DNA of 64,000 nt from Limnohabitans sp. 2KL-27 (GTDB taxonomy: Bacteria > Pseudomonadota > Gammaproteobacteria > Burkholderiales > Burkholderiaceae_C), in contig NZ_CXOP01000002.1 of NCBI RefSeq assembly GCF_001269345.1, positions 1,364,853 to 1,428,852 of the forward strand. Reading direction: 5' to 3'. The stretch's first letter is position 1, and each line of letters begins with the position of its first letter. Under the pieces are notes generated by a model, which saw only the letters and a program-made list of their open reading frames with translations, ran no database searches and had not been told where the DNA came from. This document shows, one piece after another, positions 10,177-17,822 of the stretch. The position numbers were made by a program, and so were the translations under genes.

Positions 10177-10201
10177 GGGGTCAACTGCAGAGGTTGACCC
10201 C
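10177..10201. repeat. second hairpin in the dctP-aroQ gap
   Basis: GGGGTCAAC (10177-10185) pairs perfectly with GTTGACCCC (10193-10201) around a 7-base loop and is followed by the T-rich ATGTTTAATTGTTT. It could act as a partial terminator just before the aroQ ribosome site. Two strong hairpins in tandem within a 100-bp gap are unusual here. Confidence 0.55.
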
Positions 10202-10226
10202 ATGTTTAATTGTTTCTGGAGTCCCC

Positions 10227-10667
10227 ATGAAAGTCTTGATGCTGCACGGCGTGAACCACAACATGTTCGGCCAACGCGATCCCCAGCAATACGGCACCAT
10301 CACCCTCGATGAGATCAATGCCAGCTTGCAAAAACTGGGCAAGGAGTTGGGCGCCGAAGTCGCGTGCTACCAGACCAACCACGAAGGTGACATGTGCGAG
10401 CGCATTCACCAGGCCTATTTCGACCAGGTCGATGCCGTGCTGATCAACGCCGGTGCCTGGACGCATTACAGCTATGCCATCCGCGATGCCTTGGCCGTGT
10501 TGACGTGCCCCATCGTGGAGTTGCACATGTCCAACATCCACGCACGCGAAGAATTTCGCCACAAATCGGTGTTTGCCGAAATCGTCAAAGGCCAGATCTG
10601 CGGCTTTGGTGCAGACAGTTATTTGCTGGCCCTGCGCGCAGGCGTGTCGGCGGCCCAAGCCGCTTGA
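10227..10667 (+). CDS. aroQ: type II 3-dehydroquinate dehydratase
   Basis: A 146-residue type II dehydroquinase interconverting 3-dehydroquinate and 3-dehydroshikimate. The loop Tyr is seen in RDPQQYGTITLDEI, and the ELHMSNIHAREEFRHKS segment carries the catalytic His and substrate Arg. The usual N-terminal motif LNGPNLNLLG is changed to LHGVNHNMFG, so this looks like a divergent, catabolic paralogue rather than the biosynthetic enzyme. The ATG at 10227 follows TGGAGTCCCC. It lies between TRAP genes and an AroE-like dehydrogenase, exactly where a quinate catabolic operon would need it. Confidence 0.88.
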   Translation: MKVLMLHGVNHNMFGQRDPQQYGTITLDEINASLQKLGKELGAEVACYQTNHEGDMCERIHQAYFDQVDAVLINAGAWTHYSYAIRDALAVLTCPIVELHMSNIHAREEFRHKSVFAEIVKGQICGFGADSYLLALRAGVSAAQAA

Positions 10668-10695
10668 TGCGTCCGACTTCCCCCTTGTCCCTTCC

Positions 10696-11529
10696 ATGAT
10701 CAACGGCAACACCGAACTCATCGCCCACATCGGCTACCCGACGCACACCTTCAAGTCGCCGATGATCTACAACCCGTACTTCGAGGAAGCGGGCATCAAC
10801 GCCGTGGTGGTGCCCATGGGCTGTCAAGCTCAAAACTACCCGCTGTTCCTGAAGTCCGTGTTCACCCTGGAGAACATCCGGGGCGCCTTGATCACCATGC
10901 CGCACAAAGTGAGCACCGTGGGCTTGCTCGATGCAGTCACTGCCACCGTGCGCGTGGCCGGCGCCTGCAACGCGGTCAAGCGGCTGGCCGATGGCCGACT
11001 GGTGGGCGACATGTTCGACGGTGCCGGTTTTGTGCGCGGGGTGCAGCGCAAGGGTTTTGATTTGACCGGCAAAAGAGTCCTGGTTGTGGGCACAGGCGGC
11101 GTGGGCTGTGCGATTGCGGCCTCTTTGGCAGGCGCCGGGATTGCCGCCATCGGCCTGTTCGATTTGAATACGGCCGGCTGTGAGGCGCTGGCTCAGCGGC
11201 TGAAAGAAAACTACCCGAAGATCGATGTGCGCACAGGCGATCGTGACCCTGCAGGCCACGATCTGGTCGTCAACGCCACGCCCCTGGGCATGAACGAAGG
11301 CGATCCGCTGCCCTTGGATGTGTCGCGCCTGTCGCCCAACACTTTTGTGGGTGAAGTCGTGATGAAAGCCGAGACCACCGCATTTTTGGCTGCAGCGCAG
11401 GCCCGCGGCTGCCGAACCCAAGTCGGCACCGACATGCTGTACGAGCAGATCCCGGCTTACCTGGAGTATTTTGGTTTGCCCACGACCACCGCCGATGTGC
11501 TGCGCCGTGTGGCCCAACTGAGTTATTGA
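10696..11529 (+). CDS. AroE-like dehydrogenase (catabolic quinate/shikimate type)
   Basis: A 277-residue shikimate dehydrogenase-like protein with substrate motif TFKSPMIYN (18-26), ITMPHK with catalytic Lys71, catalytic Asp108 in GDMFDGAG, and the NAD(P) motif VVGTGGVGCAI. The GDMFDG signature replaces the NTDG of true AroE and is shared with the gene at 24344. Known AroE-like subfamilies with altered signatures act on quinate or shikimate with NAD in catabolism. Here it would oxidise the imported acid before AroQ and the dehydratase act. The ATG at 10696 is chosen because upstream codons overlap aroQ. Confidence 0.85.
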   Translation: MINGNTELIAHIGYPTHTFKSPMIYNPYFEEAGINAVVVPMGCQAQNYPLFLKSVFTLENIRGALITMPHKVSTVGLLDAVTATVRVAGACNAVKRLADGRLVGDMFDGAGFVRGVQRKGFDLTGKRVLVVGTGGVGCAIAASLAGAGIAAIGLFDLNTAGCEALAQRLKENYPKIDVRTGDRDPAGHDLVVNATPLGMNEGDPLPLDVSRLSPNTFVGEVVMKAETTAFLAAAQARGCRTQVGTDMLYEQIPAYLEYFGLPTTTADVLRRVAQLSY

Positions 11530-11572
11530 ACCTGTGTCCGATGGCGAGGAATCGCCTGACTGGAGCCCCGAG

Positions 11573-12448
11573 ATGACCTTGAACCCAGCACACCGCGAAG
11601 CCGTTCCCGAGATGCCCAACCGCTTGGGCATTGCGGGCATTGAATTCATCGAATACGCCACCAGTCGCCCGCAGGCGCTGGGTCAGGTGTTTGAAAACAT
11701 GGGCTTTCGACCTGTGGGCCGCCACCGTTCGCGTGAAGTCACGCTGTACCGGCAGGGGGCCATGAATCTGGTGGTCAATGCCAGCCCGGATGACGCCCGC
11801 GTCAGCGGCACGGTCGACGGCCAGCCGGTGATCTCGGCCGTGGCCTTTCGGGTTCAGGACGCCCTCAAGGCGCACACCCGCTGCCTGGATTTGGGCGCCT
11901 GGAAGGTGGACAGCCACGCGCAGGCCATGGAGCTGCACATCCCAGCCATCCACGGCCCGGGTGGTAGCCGCTTTTACTTTGTGGACCGCTGGCAAGAGTT
12001 CTCGATCTACGACATCGACTTCAAACCCATTCCCACGGTAGACCCCAACCCCCCTGCGCTGGCCGGCATGAGCTACTTTGGCGTGGTGCAGTACATCGGT
12101 GCGGCCCGCAGCGCCGATTGGCAGACCTATTACGAACACATGTTCGACTTCAGCAGCATTCCCGATGAAGAGCGCTTTGGCATCTTGCCCAAGGGCAAGC
12201 TGATGAAAAGCCCTTGCGGCACCTTCTTGTGGCAGCTGATTGAGCCCGAGCCGTGGATGGACGCCGACGACAGCCCCGAGTGCTTGCAGCGCATCGGCTT
12301 TGGCGTGCCCGATGTGGGGCAGGCCGTGGCTGCGCTCAAGGCGCGCGGCGTGGAGTTTGTCGAATCCACCCAGCTGCACCCCGAAGACCGGGGTGCGCTG
12401 ACCCGAGCTGCGCTGGGTTCGGTCGCTTTTGAGCTGGTTCACCAGTGA
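11573..12448 (+). CDS. HPPD-like (VOC superfamily) protein, probably partner of the dehydratase
   Basis: A protein of 291 residues (ATG 11573 with GGAG 7 bp upstream; a GTG at 11534 would add 13). It resembles 4-hydroxyphenylpyruvate dioxygenase and especially, from memory, the C-terminal domain of the bifunctional dehydroshikimate dehydratase QuiC1 (GIEFIEYA, GRHRSREVTLYRQGAMNLVVNA). Aligned by eye with HPPD, the first metal His is absent (GMSYFGV), the second is Arg (LQRIGF) and only the Glu remains (FELVHQ). Dioxygenase activity is therefore doubtful. It directly precedes, and its stop abuts, the separate dehydratase gene. Confidence 0.75.
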   Translation: MTLNPAHREAVPEMPNRLGIAGIEFIEYATSRPQALGQVFENMGFRPVGRHRSREVTLYRQGAMNLVVNASPDDARVSGTVDGQPVISAVAFRVQDALKAHTRCLDLGAWKVDSHAQAMELHIPAIHGPGGSRFYFVDRWQEFSIYDIDFKPIPTVDPNPPALAGMSYFGVVQYIGAARSADWQTYYEHMFDFSSIPDEERFGILPKGKLMKSPCGTFLWQLIEPEPWMDADDSPECLQRIGFGVPDVGQAVAALKARGVEFVESTQLHPEDRGALTRAALGSVAFELVHQ

Positions 12449-12456
12449 GGCCACGC

Positions 12457-13338
12457 ATGAACATGCTCGACGGCTACGGCATGGACACCATCACCATGGC
12501 CGGTACCCTGGAGGCCAAGCTGGCCGCCATGAAAGGTGCTGGGTTTTCTCAGGTGATGTTGATGGCACGAGATCTGGTCACGCATCCGGGGGGTGTAGAG
12601 GCCGCTGTGGCGGCGGTACAGGCCAGCGGCATGCGACCCACAGGGTTTCAGGTGCTGCGCGATTTTGAGGGTCTGTCAGGACACCTGCACAGCTACAAAC
12701 TGGACATCGCCAAAGCCATGCTCCAGATGTGCGCGGCCACCGGCAGCCAAGTCTTGCTGGCGTGCTCGTCCACTTCGCGCCACGCCACGCAAGACCTCGA
12801 CGCCATCGCTGCCGACCTGAAGAAACTCGCCATGCTGGCGGTACCGCTGGGCATCCAGATCGCTTACGAAGCGCTGTCCTGGGGGCGCACGGTCAACGAA
12901 TTCACCACCAGCTGGGATGTGGTGTGCCGCGCAGACTGTCCGAATCTGGGCATCGGCATCGACTCCTTCCACATCTTTGCCGCCAAAACCTCGCTGGACG
13001 CCATCGATGAGCTGGACCCGTCCAAGATTTTTCTGGTTCAACTGTCCGACTTCATGTGGCAAGAAACCCCCACTTTTGAAGAGCGCATGACCACAGCCCG
13101 CACCTTCCGCGTGTTCCCGGGTGAAGGCGTGCACAGCGAGCAGTTGGCCGATCTGGTGCTGCGCCTGGACCGCATTGGCTACCGGGGCGACTACAGCTTT
13201 GAGGTCTTCAACGACGACTACCAGCAGCTGCCTCTGGAGACCGTCGCCGAACGCGCCCGGCGCAGCGCTACCTGGCTGCACCAGGACGTGCTGCACAAAT
13301 CAGCACCGCTGCCGCAGTGGGTCAGCCACAGGTCTTAG
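12457..13338 (+). CDS. quiC: 3-dehydroshikimate dehydratase (TIM-barrel, QuiC/AsbF-like)
   Basis: A 293-residue sugar-phosphate isomerase/epimerase-fold enzyme expected to dehydrate 3-dehydroshikimate to protocatechuate. The four metal-ligand positions of the family are visible: Glu138 (IAYEALSWG), Asp169 (GIGIDSFH), Gln195 (FLVQLSD) and Glu249 (YSFEVFNDDY). The ATG at 12457 follows GAGG; a GTG overlapping the previous stop (12445) is also possible and would be translationally coupled. In Pseudomonas QuiC1 the HPPD-like domain is fused behind this domain; here it is a separate gene placed in front. The product feeds pmdAB. Confidence 0.85.
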   Translation: MNMLDGYGMDTITMAGTLEAKLAAMKGAGFSQVMLMARDLVTHPGGVEAAVAAVQASGMRPTGFQVLRDFEGLSGHLHSYKLDIAKAMLQMCAATGSQVLLACSSTSRHATQDLDAIAADLKKLAMLAVPLGIQIAYEALSWGRTVNEFTTSWDVVCRADCPNLGIGIDSFHIFAAKTSLDAIDELDPSKIFLVQLSDFMWQETPTFEERMTTARTFRVFPGEGVHSEQLADLVLRLDRIGYRGDYSFEVFNDDYQQLPLETVAERARRSATWLHQDVLHKSAPLPQWVSHRS

Positions 13339-13537
13339 GGCCCGTGCACGCTTGCGGAACCGGCACGTGGATCAACGAAACAAGCTCGGTGGCGAGATCA
13401 CACCAAAATCCGGCCCGATGCCGCCGGATGGTGGCCCAAAGTGGTTTTGGTGGTGTCCACGGATTGATGAGACGGATCACGAGAGAGCGGCCTTTGGGCC
13501 GCGCATGGGGGGGCACGCGAGCGCCTAAGATATCGCC
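13339..13537. other. intergenic segment with nested inverted repeats
   Basis: No gene seen. CACCAAAA near 13404 and TTTTGGTG near 13446 form an 8-bp inverted repeat enclosing a smaller CCGGC/GCCGG repeat, and GCGGCC-TTTG-GGCCGC near 13489 forms a separate hairpin. It may terminate the dehydratase operon or carry the promoter of the next gene. Confidence 0.4.
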
Positions 13538-14542
13538 ATGAACAACCGCCAAATCGCCTCCTTTTCCATCAGCGCCATCGGTCTGGGCTGCATGAACCTC
13601 AGCCATGCTTATGGTGCGCCCGTCTCGGCCCAACAGGGCGAGCGTGTGCTGCTCACCGCCCTGGACCAGGGTGTGACATTTTTCGACACCGCCGCGCTCT
13701 ATGGCTTTGGCGCCAATGAGACCCTGGTCGGCCAAGTGATGAAGCCGCACCGCAATCGCTTCACGCTGGCCAGCAAATGCGGCATGCAGGGCGTGGAACA
13801 AAGCGACGGCAGCAAGGTGCGGGTGATTGACGGGCGCCCCGAGACGATCAAAAAGACCTGCGAAGACGCGCTGCGCCGCCTGCAGACCGAGGTGATCGAC
13901 CTGTATTACCTGCACCGCTGGGACAAGAGCGTGCCCATTGAAGACAGCGTGGGCGCTTTGAGTGACTTGGTGCGCCAGGGCAAGATCCAGACGATTGGCT
14001 TGTCCGAAGTGTCGGCCAGCAAGCTGCGCAAAGCCCATGCGGTGCACCCGATTGCGGCGCTGCAAACCGAGTATTCGCTGTGGACGCGCAACCCCGAGAT
14101 TGCGGTGCTGCAAGCGTGTCGTGAACTGGGCGTGGCCTTTGTGGCCTTCAGTCCTGTGGCGCGGGGCTTTTTGTGCGGCGCGGCTTTGGACGTGGCCGGA
14201 TTTGACGCCAAGGACATCCGCCGCAGCATGCCGCGTTTCGCGCCCGAGAACTACACCGCCAACCTGAAGCTCTTGCCCGCATACCACGCGCTTGCACAAG
14301 AGGCCGGGTGCAGCCCGTCGCAGCTGGCACTGGCTTGGCTGCTGCACCAAGGCCAGGACATCATCCCCATTCCTGGCACCACCTCGGTCGAGCACCTGTT
14401 GGACGATTTGGCGGCGGTGAATGTGAAACTGGATGCAGAAATGATGGCTCGCTTGGACGCCTTGATCAACCAGAAAACCGTGGCCGGCGACCGCTACAAC
14501 GCACAGGCCAACAGCGAAGTCGATACCGAGGTGTTTGGTTGA
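13538..14542 (+). CDS. aldo/keto reductase
   Basis: A 334-residue member of the aldo/keto reductase superfamily, close to AKR13-type oxidoreductases. The catalytic tetrad is visible: Asp in FFDTAALYG, the Tyr of the same motif, Lys in LASKCG and His in YYLHRWD. The C-terminal NADP-binding segment (IPIPGTTSVEHL) is present. It is 199 bp downstream of the dehydratase gene, so co-transcription is uncertain. A role with ring hydroxy/keto acids is possible but not shown; related proteins reduce many aldehydes and ketones. Confidence 0.85.
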   Translation: MNNRQIASFSISAIGLGCMNLSHAYGAPVSAQQGERVLLTALDQGVTFFDTAALYGFGANETLVGQVMKPHRNRFTLASKCGMQGVEQSDGSKVRVIDGRPETIKKTCEDALRRLQTEVIDLYYLHRWDKSVPIEDSVGALSDLVRQGKIQTIGLSEVSASKLRKAHAVHPIAALQTEYSLWTRNPEIAVLQACRELGVAFVAFSPVARGFLCGAALDVAGFDAKDIRRSMPRFAPENYTANLKLLPAYHALAQEAGCSPSQLALAWLLHQGQDIIPIPGTTSVEHLLDDLAAVNVKLDAEMMARLDALINQKTVAGDRYNAQANSEVDTEVFG

Positions 14543-14588
14543 GTGATCTGTCGTCCTAGGTTTGAGCAGAGGAACCGTTTCATCTGTC

Positions 14589-14611
14589 ATCCTCGGGCTT
14601 GCCCCGAGGAT
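14589..14611. repeat. short palindromic hairpin element
   Basis: ATCCTCGGG and CCCGAGGAT form a perfect 9-bp stem around CTTGC, embedded in TCATCCTCGGGCTTG. It resembles short palindromes scattered in proteobacterial intergenic DNA. No T-run follows. It may stabilise or end the aldo/keto reductase transcript. Confidence 0.5.
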
Positions 14612-14672
14612 CCATGTCTCGATCACTGACCAAGCATGTGGCTGGTTTGGGTTATGGGAGTCTGGTTAAGGC

Positions 14673-15901
14673 GGCGGATTCAACTGGTCAGTGCAACACA
14701 TTCGCTGAACATCTCAGCGGGCGTTTGGAAGCCGAGCGTTTTGCGCGGCCTCTCGTTTAATTGTCGTGCAATTGCGTTGAGCTGAATTTGAGAGTAGCCA
14801 GACAGGTTCATGCCTTTGGGCAGGTACTGCCTGAGCAACCCATTTGTGTTCTCGTTGCTGCCACGTTGCCAGGGACTTTTGGGATCGCAGAAGTAGACTT
14901 GGATGTCGGTTGCCATCGTGAATTTCTTGTGCCCGTGCATCTCCGTGCCACGATCCCAAGTCAGTGATTTATAGAGCTCTTGCGGTAACCTTCGAGCGCT
15001 CTTGATAAGGGCGTTGACCACTGTCTGCGAATCCTTGCCATCGAGCTTGATCAGCATCAGATATCGCGTCTGGCGCTCAACAAGCGTTGCGACCTGGCTG
15101 TTGCCACTTCCAAATACCAAGTCGCCTTCCCAATGGCCAGGAATCGCACGGTCTTCGACGCAGGCAGGCCGTTCACTGATCGAAACAGCATCAACGATCT
15201 GACCATGAATCGCTGTCTTTTGGGTGTAATGGCGAGATCGCCGCATTCCCCGAGTGCGTCTGAGGTGCGCCAGCAATTCCTTCTTCAAAGCGCCACGCGC
15301 TTGAATGAACAGGCTGCGGTAGATGGTCTCGTGTGACACGTGATGGCTTTCGTCGCACGGGTAAGTATGCTTGAGCCAGCCTGAGATTTGCTCGGGAGAC
15401 CAGAACATCCGCAGCTTTGCCGCCACGATACGGGCCAATGCGCGGTTCTCGCTGAGCTTGCAGCGCTTAGGGCGTTGCGCACGCGCCCACGTAGATTTGT
15501 CGGCTTGGCTGGCTCGGTAGTTGTCACGTCCGCCATTGCGCTGAACTTCTCGACAGATCGTCGATGGCGCTCGCCCAAGCCCAGCAGCGATTGACCGAAT
15601 CGATTCACCAGTGGCAAGAGCTCTTGAGATTTCCTCTCTCTCGGCCAATGTCAATGCAGTCGATGAGCGTGATCGCGGTACTGGCCGGATTCCGCCTGTC
15701 TGCGCGAGTATTTGATGGATAGATGAGTGAGCTCGATCAAAGAGCTTTCCGATCTCATGAAGCGTCCAGCCTTGCTTCCAACGCTCCCACATCAGCGCTC
15801 TCTGGCTCTCAGAGTAGTAAATTCTTCGTCGCTGTTTCATTTGCAACACTCCTTCCGCCTATGCGGTGGTTAGTGTGTTGCATCGACCAGTTGAATCCGC
15901 C
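14673..15901. mobile_element. IS30-family insertion sequence, apparently complete
   Basis: The ends are near-perfect inverted repeats: starting with GGCGGATTCAACTGGTC on the left, then two mismatched bases, then TGCAACACA; the right end is the complement. Placing the ends at 14673 and 15901 leaves a 2-bp GC on each side, fitting the 2-3 bp target duplication of IS30 elements (GC is self-complementary, so this is weak proof). Total about 1.23 kb with one intact transposase gene. It sits between the aldo/keto reductase and a decayed aroE fragment. Confidence 0.9.
14680..15849 (-). CDS. IS30-family transposase
   Basis: A 389-residue transposase with an N-terminal helix-turn-helix (WTLHEIGKLFDRAHSSIHQIL) and the second HTH around SIRSIAAGLGRAPSTICREV. 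The C-terminal DDE domain has Asp in GHWEGDLVFG, Asp in LTWDRGTEM and Glu in NENTNGLLRQY. No stop or frameshift is seen, so it should be active. It fills almost the whole element. IS30 enzymes move by a copy-out mechanism and can affect neighbouring genes. Confidence 0.95.
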   Translation of the reverse strand: MLQMKQRRRIYYSESQRALMWERWKQGWTLHEIGKLFDRAHSSIHQILAQTGGIRPVPRSRSSTALTLAEREEISRALATGESIRSIAAGLGRAPSTICREVQRNGGRDNYRASQADKSTWARAQRPKRCKLSENRALARIVAAKLRMFWSPEQISGWLKHTYPCDESHHVSHETIYRSLFIQARGALKKELLAHLRRTRGMRRSRHYTQKTAIHGQIVDAVSISERPACVEDRAIPGHWEGDLVFGSGNSQVATLVERQTRYLMLIKLDGKDSQTVVNALIKSARRLPQELYKSLTWDRGTEMHGHKKFTMATDIQVYFCDPKSPWQRGSNENTNGLLRQYLPKGMNLSGYSQIQLNAIARQLNERPRKTLGFQTPAEMFSECVALTS

Positions 15902-15903
15902 GC

Positions 15904-16239
15904 TGGGAGCGGTCTTTCAGTTAAGACATATATTCAGCAAATGAAGCTGCCAAGCCAACATTCGAGTCTTCACAAAGCGCGACATTGCCCGACATATGAG
16001 TTGGCCTATGACAAAGGCCCTACACCTTTCCTACAACTCGTGCAGCAAGCATGTGTGTGACCCACTTGGCTGACGGTGTTGGCATAGTGGAGGAGCAAGC
16101 GGTTGAAGCCTTTGGGTGGTGAGGCGTTCGCCCGAACACAGATATTGCCATCTGGCAATAGACCGTGACGTTGGTCTGACAAAAGCTTGGTTGGTATAAA
16201 AGTACGAGGATTTCTGTGACATCTTCTTTTGTTTGGGCA
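15904..16239. other. gap between IS30 and the CoA-transferase gene
   Basis: Holds the aroE relic (15984-16179). Outside the relic, 15904-15983 and 16180-16239 show no gene, hairpin or promoter that I can support. Confidence 0.6.
15984..16179 (+). pseudogene. decayed 3' end of an additional aroE
   Basis: The DNA aligns by eye with the last ~200 bp of aroE at 5307-6140. Matching stretches include TTGGCCTATGAC, then AAAGGC after a 12-bp deletion, CAGCAAGC, GAGCAAGCGG and the very end (CCGTGACG, TTGGTCTGA). A 2-bp insertion after the codon for the conserved Val (near 16056), a 3-bp loss and an in-frame TGA break the frame. The first three quarters of the gene are missing. It is a relic of another aroE copy, truncated near the IS30 insertion. 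Confidence 0.75.
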
Positions 16240-17814
16240 TCAGGACTTAAAGTAGGCCGCCTTCATGACCTTCAGGTTTTGGGCAATCAGCGGTGTGAAT
16301 TTCATCTGCTCTAGCACGTCGCTGTGCAGGTCTATGCCCGGCGCAATCTCGAACAATTCGATGCCGTTGGGAGTGAGGCGAAAGCTAGCGCGCTCGGTCA
16401 GATAGAGCACTTCCTGTTTTCGCACCAGGCCTTGGGGTCCCGAAAAGGTGATTTGGTCGACTTTTTTGACCAGTTTTTTCACAGCACCTTGCGCGGTCAC
16501 GCGTATTTGGCCGTCGCCGGTCGCCAGCTTCACACCTTTGGCAGCCAATGTGCCGCAGAACACCACTTTCTTAGCGTTTTGCGCGATGTCGATAAAGCCG
16601 CCAGGGCCGACGGTAACGCCGCCCAAGCGCGATACGTTGACCGAGCCTTCTTCATCAAACTCGCCAAATCCCAAAAATGCGATGTCCAAACCGCCGCCAC
16701 CATAAAAGTCAAACTGCGTCGCAGCGTCCAGCATGGCGGTAGCGTTGCGGGCATAACCAAAGAGCTCACCGTCCATCAGTGTGCCGCCATAGGTGCCGTG
16801 CTCGATGGTTTGGTAGATACGGTGTTGCTCGTTGCGAGCCGCAATCAATTTAGCAACAGCGTCAGGCACACCCACGCCGTAGTTGATGACGGGGCGGTCC
16901 TTGCCTGTGTTGAAAAGTTCCTGGTATGCCCGGCGAGCTACCGCCTGCCGTTCACTGAAAGTCTCTTGCGATGCGGCCACTTCGCGGGTATGGTCTTCGG
17001 CTTCGCTTTTTGCACGGGCTGTGCCCGTTAGTTCGCCGCTGAAGGCTGGATCGAACGGGATGGCGTAGCTGGTGGACTGTTCAGGGTCCACCACGATGGC
17101 ATCGACCCAGGCCGAAGGGATGCGTACTTCGCGTGCCTTGAGTGCGCCCTTGGGCAAGCGTTCCTTGACCTGCACGATGACCTTCCCGCCGCTGTTGCGT
17201 GCGGCCAATGCCAATGATTGCGCATCGAGGTTGGCCGCTTCGTGTTCGAAACTGACGTTCCCGTCTTCGTCTGCCGCGCTGGCCCTTACGATGGCCACAT
17301 GGATGGGGAAGGGTTTGTAGCGGAGCCATTCACGGTTATCGATGGTGACGACCTCAGCCAAGTTATCTTGGGCTGCATCGTTCATGCGGCCCCCGCCGTG
17401 GCGCGGATCGCACACCGTGCCCAGGCCCACATGGCTGATGAGTCCAGGGCGGCCCGCGCCTATTTCGCGCATGAGTTGGCTGCTCACGCCGCCGGGCAGG
17501 ATGTAGGCCTCGATCTTGTTAGACAGGGCCAGTTTCTGCATGGCCGGTGACCAGACCCAGTGGCCTCCGATCACGCGTTTGACCAGACCTTCGTGCGCGA
17601 AGCAGTTCATGCCTTTGGTCTTTTTGTCTCCAATTCCAAGGGCGTGGATGACGGTCAGGTTTTTAGGTGTTTGTGTGCTGAGGAAGCGTTCTTGCACCGC
17701 TTCAAACAAATGGGTCGCTTCCATCAAGCCGCCGCCGCCACCCATGAGGCCCACGGTGTCACCGTTTTGTATCAGTTGTGCCGCTTGTGTGGCGGTCATG
17801 AATTTGCTTTGCAT
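16240..17814 (-). CDS. family I CoA-transferase (fused alpha-beta, YdiF-like)
   Basis: A 524-residue single-chain CoA-transferase resembling acetate/3-ketoacid CoA-transferases such as E. coli YdiF (about 530). The alpha half has LMGGGGGLMEATH and LPGGVSSQLMREIGAGRPG; the beta half has the catalytic Glu338 in TIEHGTYGG. It moves CoA from a donor acyl-CoA to an organic acid, giving the substrate for the acyl-CoA dehydrogenase encoded 8 bp upstream. Last gene of the minus-strand arm under the IclR regulator. Its acid substrate is unknown. Confidence 0.88.
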   Translation of the reverse strand: MQSKFMTATQAAQLIQNGDTVGLMGGGGGLMEATHLFEAVQERFLSTQTPKNLTVIHALGIGDKKTKGMNCFAHEGLVKRVIGGHWVWSPAMQKLALSNKIEAYILPGGVSSQLMREIGAGRPGLISHVGLGTVCDPRHGGGRMNDAAQDNLAEVVTIDNREWLRYKPFPIHVAIVRASAADEDGNVSFEHEAANLDAQSLALAARNSGGKVIVQVKERLPKGALKAREVRIPSAWVDAIVVDPEQSTSYAIPFDPAFSGELTGTARAKSEAEDHTREVAASQETFSERQAVARRAYQELFNTGKDRPVINYGVGVPDAVAKLIAARNEQHRIYQTIEHGTYGGTLMDGELFGYARNATAMLDAATQFDFYGGGGLDIAFLGFGEFDEEGSVNVSRLGGVTVGPGGFIDIAQNAKKVVFCGTLAAKGVKLATGDGQIRVTAQGAVKKLVKKVDQITFSGPQGLVRKQEVLYLTERASFRLTPNGIELFEIAPGIDLHSDVLEQMKFTPLIAQNLKVMKAAYFKS

Positions 17815-17822
17815 GTCGGGCC

